Below are positions 44,255 through 50,365 of a stretch of DNA of 50,365 bases, one piece after another (the first letter of the stretch is position 1; each line of letters opens with the position of its first letter). Origin of the DNA: Candidatus Poribacteria bacterium WGA-3G (GTDB lineage: Bacteria > Poribacteria > WGA-4E > WGA-3G). Below the pieces are notes generated by a model. That model ran no database searches and was not told the DNA's origin. It worked only from the letters and a program-made list of their open reading frames with translations. Location: positions 1-50,365 of the forward strand of contig ASZN01000043.1 of NCBI GenBank assembly GCA_000406005.1, written 5' to 3'. The position numbers and the translations under genes are program-made.

Positions 44255-45238
44255 TCAGCTTCCAAACGCTTCGTGAGCATCAGCGACGATCTCGGCTGTT
44301 GTCTGCTTAGGTTTTTCGTGCTTTTCCAGTCTGCTTACGTCCGGATTCGGGTTAAGAGTCAACCAAAGCAGGTACTCAATATTACCTATGCCCTTGTGGA
44401 TGGGTGAATAGGTTAACCCGTGGACGGTTGCACCGAGTTTCTCCCTAACGAAGGTGCTGAGATTGTCTATTGTTTCAATATGTACCTGTTTATCGGACAC
44501 AATTCCGCCTTTTTTGACGTGTGCTTTTCCTGCCTCAAATTGCGGTTTGAGGAGTGCGATAATATCATAGGAATGATTATCAGTTGTCAGTACGGTTTTT
44601 CTGCGAAAAACCTTTCGGTTTTCAGTTAAGAGGTCATCATTTTGAGAAGGTCTCCGTCTTAACTGAAAACTATTCGCCTGTGTCAGGAGTTTGATGACCC
44701 TCGGTAGCACTGTTCTCAGTGAGATAAAAGAGACATCAATCACAGCGATAGAGATAAAGTCTTTGCTATCGTGTACGGGGTTTTTGCTTGGGTGTTTCTT
44801 CAAGGTTCCCTCGTCCCTATTTAAGAGCGTCGGCGTTAGATGTCGGATATTCGTCTTTTCAATCGACTTGACTTGTGGGTGTGTTCGGAGTTTCCATGCG
44901 AGTTGCCCGTAGCCGACATCGACGGCATAGACAAATTTTGCACCGTGTTGGAGGAGACAGTCTGTGAATCCGCCGGTAGATGCGCCGACATCAAGGGCGA
45001 CCCGATTTCGGACATCTACATTGAAGGTGCTTAACGCTTTTTCCAACTTGACCCCGCCGCGGCTGACATATTTTTCCTGCGCTTTAACGATGACCTCTGC
45101 ATCGTCGGGAATCCGATGCCCCGGCTTAATGCTGGCGTTGCCGTTAACGGTCACTGCACCTGCAAGGATCAGCCGTTTCGCCTGTTCGCGGCTCTCCACT
45201 AAATTGTGTTCTACGAGAAAAGTGTCAATCCGTTGCAT
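44255..45238 (-). CDS. tlyA: TlyA-family 23S/16S rRNA methyltransferase (S4 plus FtsJ-like domain) with in-frame repeat insertion
   Basis: A 327-residue S4/FtsJ methyltransferase of the TlyA/YqxC type, which 2'-O-methylates rRNA in studied homologues. The S4 RNA-binding domain is at residues 1-60 (RIDTFLVEHNLVESREQAKRL). The SAM site is ALDVGASTGGFTDCLLQHGAK, followed by VDVGYGQLAWKLRTHP and DVSFISLRTVLP. Normally about 7 residues separate LL from ALVKPQFEAG, but here about 40 lie between (QANSFQLRRRPSQ, LLTENRKVFRRKTV). The extra part coincides with a palindromic repeat element (44578-44670). The frame stays open. It lies upstream of tamB and downstream of dxs. Confidence 0.92.
   Translation of the reverse strand: MQRIDTFLVEHNLVESREQAKRLILAGAVTVNGNASIKPGHRIPDDAEVIVKAQEKYVSRGGVKLEKALSTFNVDVRNRVALDVGASTGGFTDCLLQHGAKFVYAVDVGYGQLAWKLRTHPQVKSIEKTNIRHLTPTLLNRDEGTLKKHPSKNPVHDSKDFISIAVIDVSFISLRTVLPRVIKLLTQANSFQLRRRPSQNDDLLTENRKVFRRKTVLTTDNHSYDIIALLKPQFEAGKAHVKKGGIVSDKQVHIETIDNLSTFVREKLGATVHGLTYSPIHKGIGNIEYLLWLTLNPNPDVSRLEKHEKPKQTTAEIVADAHEAFGS
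44578..44670. repeat. palindromic repeat element inserted in tlyA
   Basis: The core is GGTTTTTC-TGC-GAAAAACC (44594-44612), preceded by CAGTTGTCAGTAC. A second, outer inverted repeat is GTTTTCAGTTAAGA (44618-44631) / TCTTAACTGAAAAC (44657-44670). It matches the copies at 7514-7590 and 48838-48872. Confidence 0.85.
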
Positions 45239-45261
45239 AGCGTGCTAACCCTTTGACGCTA

Positions 45262-47112
45262 TTAGAGCATTTTCTCTGCCGTGCGAACAACAGCGTCAGC
45301 ATCGCACCGGCAGCGTGCATAGAGATGCTGGAGATCACCGTGCTCAATGAATTCGTCAGGGATGCCGAGATTCGTGATCTGAACGTCTGTGATACCGGCT
45401 GCGGCGAGAGCCTCCAAAACGGTGCTCCCGAAACCGCCCATCACCACGCCGTCTTCAATCGTAATGACTTTACCGATCTGTTCGGCGAGCGGTAGAATTG
45501 TTGCAGTGTCTAACGGTTTTACGAACCTTGCGTTGACAACCGTTGCGGAAATTCCGGTGTCGGCTAACATCTGCGCCGCATCAAGTGCAGGATAGACGCG
45601 GCTGCCGATAGCGATGATCAGTATATCGTTACCCTCTCTAATAATTTCGCTTTTTCCGATAGGTAAGGGACGCGGCTCTGGTGCGATTTTTACACCGACA
45701 CCTGTGCCACGTGGATAGCGGAACGCGATCGGTCCGTCTTCGTACACGAGTGCCGTTTTGACCATAGACTGTAATTCGTTTTCATCTTTCGGTGCCATCA
45801 CGACCATGTTCGGGATCGAACGGAGGAATGCCAGATCGAAGACCCCGTGGTGCGTCGGACCGTCTGCGCCGACGAGTCCGCCTCTGTCTAATGCGAAGAT
45901 GACAGGGAGTTTTTGGATGCAGACATCGTGTAGTACCTGATCGTAACTCCGTTGAAGGAAGGTCGAATAGATCGCGGTGACAGGGCGCATGCCTTGTGCT
46001 GCGAGCCCCGCAGAAAACGTGACGGCGCACTGTTCTGCTAATCCGAGATCGAAGCATCGACTCGGAAACGCGTCGCTGAATTTATCCAACCCAGTGCCCC
46101 CCGGCATTGCTGCGGTTACACCGATGACGCGTGCATCGCGTTTCGCCAGTTCAATGAGTGTCCGGCTGAATACTTCCGTATAGGTCGGGGTCGGCGGTTT
46201 CGGTTTCAATGTTTTACCTGTTTTGAGATTGAAGGGACCGCTGACGCTATAGAACCCGATTGGATCGGCTTCTGCTGGTGCGTAGCCGCGTCCTTTTTCG
46301 GTTACGACATGCAGTAGGATGGGACCCGTGAGATTCCGGATACCCGTTAGCACCGGAATCAGTGCCTCCAAGTCGTTTCCGTCAAGGGGTCCGAAGTATC
46401 GGAACCCGAATTCCTCAAATAGCGTACCGGCTTTCAAGGAAGCCTCGATTTTACGTGCAATCTGCGTTGCATCTGCCGGAATTAAGTTCAGGAACTCTTT
46501 GACACCGGAGCGGAGGAAGTTATAGTGTGGTGAACTTGTGAGTTTGTGGAAATGTTTTGAGAACGCGCCGACAGTCGCTGAAATGGACATGTTGTTATCG
46601 TTGAGGATAACGACCATATCGTTTTTAAAGTCGCCTGCGGCGTTTAACGCTTCAAACGCCATCCCGCCTGTTAACCCGCCGTCCCCGATAACAGCGACGA
46701 CTTTGTAAGTCTCGTTGGTCAAGTCTCGCGCCGTGGCGATACCTAACGCTGCGGCGATAGAGGTGCTGGAATGACCGGCACCGAAAACGTCATATTCGCT
46801 CTCGTCTCTGCTGAGAAAACCGCTGATGCCGCCGCTCTGTCTGAGCGTTGGGAACTCGTCTCGCCTGCCGGTCAGCAGTTTATGCGGGTACGCCTGATGC
46901 CCGATGTCCCAGATGACTTTATCGCGTGGGGTATCAAAGACGGCATGCAAGGCTATTGCCAATTCGATGGTGCCGAAGTTGGGTGCGAAGTGACCCGCAT
47001 GCTCTGAGAGGACTGTCAGTAGATAGTCGCGCATCTCTTGTGCGAGATCTTTCAGTTCATCTATTTCAAGTTTTTTAAGATCGGATGGCGTATTAATTTT
47101 TTCTAAAATCAT
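45262..47112 (-). CDS. dxs: 1-deoxy-D-xylulose-5-phosphate synthase
   Basis: A 616-residue thiamine-diphosphate enzyme making the first precursor of the MEP isoprenoid pathway. Visible motifs: DVFGAGHSSTSIAAALGIA, VAVIGDGGLTGGMAFEALNAAG (ThDP site with GDG...N), DGNDLEALIPVL, LDRGGLVGADGPTHHGVFD, and the C-terminal domain GKVITIEDGVVMGGFGSTVLE. Length is normal, though the N-terminus is short. It lies with xseB and xseA, as in many bacteria, and tlyA follows 23 bases after its stop. Confidence 0.95.
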   Translation of the reverse strand: MILEKINTPSDLKKLEIDELKDLAQEMRDYLLTVLSEHAGHFAPNFGTIELAIALHAVFDTPRDKVIWDIGHQAYPHKLLTGRRDEFPTLRQSGGISGFLSRDESEYDVFGAGHSSTSIAAALGIATARDLTNETYKVVAVIGDGGLTGGMAFEALNAAGDFKNDMVVILNDNNMSISATVGAFSKHFHKLTSSPHYNFLRSGVKEFLNLIPADATQIARKIEASLKAGTLFEEFGFRYFGPLDGNDLEALIPVLTGIRNLTGPILLHVVTEKGRGYAPAEADPIGFYSVSGPFNLKTGKTLKPKPPTPTYTEVFSRTLIELAKRDARVIGVTAAMPGGTGLDKFSDAFPSRCFDLGLAEQCAVTFSAGLAAQGMRPVTAIYSTFLQRSYDQVLHDVCIQKLPVIFALDRGGLVGADGPTHHGVFDLAFLRSIPNMVVMAPKDENELQSMVKTALVYEDGPIAFRYPRGTGVGVKIAPEPRPLPIGKSEIIREGNDILIIAIGSRVYPALDAAQMLADTGISATVVNARFVKPLDTATILPLAEQIGKVITIEDGVVMGGFGSTVLEALAAAGITDVQITNLGIPDEFIEHGDLQHLYARCRCDADAVVRTAEKML

Positions 47113-47162
47113 ATTGTTAATCCTATTTAATGGTTATCGGCAAGATGGCTGACGGCTGTAGG

Positions 47163-47345
47163 CTATTCTCCTTCAAGAACGTTTTCAACCCGCTGTTCTG
47201 CTTTCTCAAGCATTTCCCGACAAGACGAAACTAAGCCGACACCTTCCTCGAAAAGTTTGAGCGATTCTTCGAGGGGCAGCTCGTTACCAGATTCGAGTTG
47301 TTCAACAATTTTCGAGAGTTTTGTAAGTTTTTCTTCAAAAGTCAT
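47163..47345 (-). CDS. xseB: exodeoxyribonuclease VII small subunit
   Basis: A 60-residue small subunit of exonuclease VII. The sequence MTFEEKLTKLSKIVEQLESG, LPLEESLKLFEEGVGLVSSC and KAEQRVENVLEGE fits the family in full, being mostly alpha-helical with heptad-like Leu. Several small subunits pack on one XseA. GGAGATAAGG precedes ATG 47345, with a good spacing. It lies between xseA and dxs on the same strand, the normal order. Confidence 0.95.
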   Translation of the reverse strand: MTFEEKLTKLSKIVEQLESGNELPLEESLKLFEEGVGLVSSCREMLEKAEQRVENVLEGE

Positions 47346-47437
47346 GCCTTATCTCCGTATTGACAGAAGACGGCTTGTAAGGGTGCGGTCTCCTCGTCTA
47401 TCTTTCAGAACGTGCCCGGGTATCTCAAGGTTGTTTC

Positions 47438-48676
47438 TTACTTATGTCGGTTTTCGTCCAAGCGTTCTTCAACGCGACACGTGAGATGCCCGCGTGAGAG
47501 TTGAACTTCAATTTTGTCACCGACGGATACCTGTTCAGCATCGGTGAGGACTTCACCGTCTGTTTTTCGGGTGATGCTATACCCGCGCTTTAACGTGGCT
47601 AACGGACTGAGAGCGTTTAGGTGTTGTGCGAGCGCGTGTAACCTGTTTTTGCTGTCGGTAAGGTTACGTTTTACAGCGTTCCGACACGCCACGTCCAAGT
47701 TATCCATTCTTTGGTAAAGTTGATAGATAGCATCTTTACGTTGTGCCGGTGCAAGCCGTGTCTCCAGTTCTTGGAGTCGTGTTTGATCTCCGTTTAATCG
47801 GTTCTGGATTGTTGTACGCAGCCAAGTATTGATGCCATTAAGTTGTGCGAAAAGTTCATTCTGATCCGGGACGATATGTTCTACAGCAGCCGACGGCGTT
47901 GGTGCTCGATGATCTGCCACCCAATCGGCGATGGTGAAATCCGTTTCGTGTCCGACTGCGGAGACGACAGGAATTCTGGAATCGAAAATCGCACGTGCGA
48001 CGCGTTCTTCGTTGAATGCCCAGAGGTCTTCGATGGAACCGCCGCCGCGTCCGACGATGAGTACATCTATGTCGTCCCGCTGATTCATCACCTGTAGCGC
48101 ACGGGAAATCCCTTGGGATGCATCATCCCCTTGGACGAGCGTCGGGTGCAGCAACACCTCGGCTAACGGGTAGCGTTTACGGAGTTGTTGGAGGATGTCC
48201 TGAATTGCCGCGCCTGTCGGTGATGTAATCACACCGATTTTCCGAGGGAATTTTGGTAACGGTTTTTTATACCTGTCATCAAACAGACCTTCGTTTGTGA
48301 GTTGCTGCTTCAATTCTTCATAAGCGCGCTGCAAAGCACCGATCCCGACCGGTTCCACGTTTCGACCGACAATCTGATATTGCCCCCTCGCGGAATAGAG
48401 GCTCAGCTGCCCTTGGACAATAATCTCCTCGCCGTCCTTCGGTAAAAATTTCAGGCGTGTCGCATGACTCCGAAAGATAGCAACAGAGATCTGATAGTTA
48501 TCTTCTTTAAGCGTGAAATAGACGTGTCCAGCACCAGACCGACTGTAATTGGAGACCTCTCCCTGTACCCACACGTTCTGGAATTCCGGCTGTTTGTCTA
48601 TCAACCTTTTCAGTAGGTTTGTTATTTCACTGACACGACGGACAGTTTTTGTTGGTATCGAAAATTCTAATTGCAT
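47438..48676 (-). CDS. xseA: exodeoxyribonuclease VII large subunit
   Basis: A 412-residue large subunit. An N-terminal OB fold (VRRVSEITNLLKRLIDKQPEFQNVWVQGE) binds single-stranded DNA. The catalytic domain has GVITSPTGAAIQDI, VGRGGGSIEDLWAFNEERVARAI and VVSAVGHETDFTIADWVADHRAPTPSAAVE. A coiled-coil region (about 260-360) and a C-terminal beta part (LKRGYSITRKTDGEVL) follow. It degrades single-stranded DNA from both ends with XseB. GAGGACTAAT precedes ATG 48676. Palindromic repeats fill the 199-base gap upstream. Confidence 0.95.
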   Translation of the reverse strand: MQLEFSIPTKTVRRVSEITNLLKRLIDKQPEFQNVWVQGEVSNYSRSGAGHVYFTLKEDNYQISVAIFRSHATRLKFLPKDGEEIIVQGQLSLYSARGQYQIVGRNVEPVGIGALQRAYEELKQQLTNEGLFDDRYKKPLPKFPRKIGVITSPTGAAIQDILQQLRKRYPLAEVLLHPTLVQGDDASQGISRALQVMNQRDDIDVLIVGRGGGSIEDLWAFNEERVARAIFDSRIPVVSAVGHETDFTIADWVADHRAPTPSAAVEHIVPDQNELFAQLNGINTWLRTTIQNRLNGDQTRLQELETRLAPAQRKDAIYQLYQRMDNLDVACRNAVKRNLTDSKNRLHALAQHLNALSPLATLKRGYSITRKTDGEVLTDAEQVSVGDKIEVQLSRGHLTCRVEERLDENRHK

Positions 48677-48689
48677 ATTAGTCCTCGGT

Positions 48690-48875
48690 TCCCAGTTGTC
48701 AGTGCTCAGTTATCAGAGGGAATAGTTGTCAGTACGGGAACGCGTGCATTCCCTTTCAGTTACAAGAGTCGTTGGAATTGCCGAAACCCTCTTTAACTGC
48801 GCACTGAGTACTGTTAACTGATAACTCTTAACTGAAAGGTTTTCGTAGAAAACCGTACGGACAACTGACAACTCA
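48690..48875. repeat. palindromic repeat cluster between xseA and the YmdB-type gene
   Basis: This gap is made of short repeats: CAGTTGTCAGTGCTCAGTTA on the left, then AGTTGTCAGTACGG, and at the right end GGTTTTC-GTA-GAAAACC (48839-48855) followed by GTACGGACAACTGACAACT. The left and right arms are inverted copies, so the whole gap could fold on itself. It is the reverse-orientation copy of the family seen at 7514 and 44594. Confidence 0.8.
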
Positions 48876-49652
48876 TTAATATTGCTGTTGTAGTGGCACG
48901 ATGCTGCGTGCCAGTCCTGTATTCTCGTCGAGCTCTATCTCTGCCCCGCAGAGCTTGATGTTGTCCTTAGCGACAGCGAAACGGGTCGGCATCATTGTCA
49001 GGAACCGTTCAAGCACCAAGTCTATCCGTGTACCGATAACCGAGTCGTAGGGTCCCGTCATACCGACATCCGTAATGTAAGCGGTACCTTGGGGGAGGAT
49101 GCGTGCATCGGCTGTTGGGACATGTGTATGGGTTCCGATGACTGCGCCGACACGGCCGTCGGTGTGCCAACCCATTGCGATTTTCTCGGAGGTAGCCTCT
49201 GCATGAAAGTCGAGGAGGATATACGGAGTCTCGGCTTTGATTTCGGGTAAAATGGTGTCGAGCGCGTGGAACGGGTTCGTATATGGATTCATGAAGATCT
49301 GCCCGGCGAGATTGATGACACCGAGTTTCGTCTGTCCGTCGGCAGAATCCACGATTGTTACACCGCGTCCGGCGACTTCGGTCGGATAGTTCGCCGGACG
49401 TATGAGCTGCGGCGTTGTCTCGATAAAGCCGAAGATGTCTTTGTTGTCCCAGACGTGGTTGCCGGTCGTGATGGCGGAGACACCTGATGCCAGGAGTTGA
49501 TCAACGATGTCAAACGTCAAACCTTTCCCACCGGCTGCGTTCTCACCGTTCGCTACAATAAAATCGTATTCGTGTTGATGTTCTTCCAAAAATTTCGTCG
49601 TTGCTGTTCTACCCGGATTTCCGACGATGTCTCCGATAAACAGTATCTTCAT
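48876..49652 (-). CDS. YmdB-type metallophosphoesterase (TIGR00282 family)
   Basis: A 258-residue calcineurin-like phosphoesterase of the TIGR00282 family; B. subtilis YmdB is a cyclic nucleotide phosphodiesterase affecting biofilms. Metal-binding motifs are visible: MKILFIGDIVGNPGR (Asp), VANGENAAGGKG (Asn), TTGNHVWDNKD (Asn-His), LLDFHAEATSEKIAMGW and IGTHTHVPTADARILPQGTAYITDVGMTGP with the C-terminal His pair. Length is standard. A repeat block ends a few bases before ATG 49652, and no ribosome-binding site is seen there, so expression may depend on upstream translation. Confidence 0.93.
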   Translation of the reverse strand: MKILFIGDIVGNPGRTATTKFLEEHQHEYDFIVANGENAAGGKGLTFDIVDQLLASGVSAITTGNHVWDNKDIFGFIETTPQLIRPANYPTEVAGRGVTIVDSADGQTKLGVINLAGQIFMNPYTNPFHALDTILPEIKAETPYILLDFHAEATSEKIAMGWHTDGRVGAVIGTHTHVPTADARILPQGTAYITDVGMTGPYDSVIGTRIDLVLERFLTMMPTRFAVAKDNIKLCGAEIELDENTGLARSIVPLQQQY

Positions 49653-49657
49653 TTTTA

Positions 49658-49808
49658 ATGGCTATCGGCTATCGGAAACCATCAGCAGAAATGGCTATCG
49701 GCTATCGGAAACCATCAGCAAAGAGGGTGTTTTTGAACCAGAGTCCTCTATCTGATGGCTGACGGAAACCGATGGCTGACGGCTGATGGTTGACGGAAAC
49801 CGATGGCT
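49658..49808. repeat. ATGGCTATCGG / CTGATGG repeat cluster between pyrE and the YmdB-type gene
   Basis: A 30-base unit starting ATGGCTATCGGCTATCGG occurs at 49658-49687 and 49691-49720. Beyond it, GATGGCTGACGG-type units occur at 49753-49808 in the opposite sense. GGAAACC and CATCAG/CTGATG blocks give many possible hairpins. It fills the gap between the two genes. Confidence 0.8.
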
Positions 49809-50328
49809 ACTTCCTTTCTAATTCTGTGAGTGTGAACACGGGTGCGAACGAGCATCCGAGTGCCACAATTTTCGCACCGCCGCCAGCCTCTCGATCGATG
49901 ACTGCTATGACGTGCTCCACATTGTAACCCGCTGCACGGATCTGTTCAATGGACGTGCAAACTTGTCCTGCTGTCGTAATCACGTCCTCTATTACGACAA
50001 GGGTGCTACCTTCCGTGGCACCTCCCTCTATGAGATTACATGTGCCGTAGGTTTTCGCTTCCTTACGGACGTAGAAACAGGGGAGCCCTGTCTGCATGGA
50101 GAGTGCCGTTGCAAGCGGAATGCCCCCTAATTCTAAGCCTGCCAATCCCTCACAGGTTGACGGCAGCAGCTTCGCCATCTCTTTAGCAATGGCTCTGAGC
50201 AGTACAGGATCACTTTCAAACCGGTATTTATCCCAGTAGAAATTGCTGATATTCCCTGAACGGAGTGTAAATTCACCTGTGAGATACGAAGCCTCACGAA
50301 TCTGTTTTGCAAGTTCTGTTTTGGTCAT
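49807..50328 (-). CDS. pyrE: orotate phosphoribosyltransferase
   Basis: A 173-residue phosphoribosyltransferase for UMP synthesis, converting orotate and PRPP to OMP. It starts LAKQIREASYLTGEFTLRSGNISNFYWDKYRF, which is characteristic of PyrE, then AGLELGGIPLATALSMQTG, FYVRKEAKTYGT with the PRPP-region Lys, and the PRPP motif VVIEDVITTAGQ near residue 117. Length is slightly short but complete. TAACTGG heptamers lie directly upstream (50338-50354) with no clear ribosome-binding site. Confidence 0.94.
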   Translation of the reverse strand: MTKTELAKQIREASYLTGEFTLRSGNISNFYWDKYRFESDPVLLRAIAKEMAKLLPSTCEGLAGLELGGIPLATALSMQTGLPCFYVRKEAKTYGTCNLIEGGATEGSTLVVIEDVITTAGQVCTSIEQIRAAGYNVEHVIAVIDREAGGGAKIVALGCSFAPVFTLTELERK

Positions 50329-50365
50329 TGTGTATATAGTTACCAGTTACCAGTACGCTGCGCTT

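Noticed and set aside
1..50365. tRNA, rRNA or CRISPR loci
   Set aside because: No cloverleaf T-arm context or rRNA sequence was recognised by reading; a covariance-model scan would be needed to be certain.

Overview
The window looks like a chromosomal segment of an uncultured Gram-negative bacterium, most likely of the Candidatus Poribacteria type. The evidence is an outer-membrane assembly locus (an Omp85/TamA-like barrel plus a giant TamB-like protein), mid GC content, ordinary housekeeping genes mixed with aldo/keto reductases, a beta-propeller protein and a DUF6807/PmoA-like protein, and very many short palindromic repeats between and even inside genes. The phylum is an inference; no rRNA or tRNA gene is visible to settle it.

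Layout. 1-280: palindrome-bearing tandem repeats. 357-3483: aldo/keto reductase, M19 dipeptidase and a propeller protein. 3638-7395: PP2C phosphatase, then the nadD / yacG / yqeK / rsfS cluster and a SIS-domain protein. 7716-13369: a co-directional set with an aldo/keto reductase, a beta-barrel protein whose reading frame contains two in-frame TGA codons, a family-5 solute-binding protein, a DppB-type permease and a small membrane protein. 13418-16320: cupin, aquaporin, Hsp20 with an array of sigma54-type promoters, uridine kinase. 16513-19718: promoter, long leader with a Tyr-rich peptide and an intrinsic terminator, then DAHP synthase and LeuA. 19827-24440: PepA, cupin and a formate dehydrogenase with a UGA-encoded selenocysteine. 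24480-34547: two BMP-type solute-binding proteins, an ISAs1-type insertion sequence, an AAA/PD-(D/E)XK protein, a DUF6807 protein, and the ABC ATPase and two permeases that would complete the BMP importer. 34551-50328 (all minus): TamA-like, TamB-like, TlyA, Dxs, XseB, XseA, a YmdB-type phosphodiesterase and PyrE.

The strongest unusual signals are four. (1) A candidate new selenoprotein (8663-9742): a signal peptide runs in frame through two TGA codons, in a U-x-x-U arrangement, into an outer-membrane barrel, with hairpins just downstream. The formate dehydrogenase in the same window carries a recognisable SECIS hairpin, so the organism very probably decodes UGA as Sec. (2) A ribosome-mediated attenuator in front of DAHP synthase, with six Tyr codons in the leader, an antiterminator candidate overlapping the leader stop, and a 14-bp terminator with a T8 tract. 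(3) Three tandem near-consensus sigma54 promoters upstream of hsp20 and a fourth facing the other way. (4) Repeat elements inserted in frame into tlyA and tamB, where they are translated into extra peptide.
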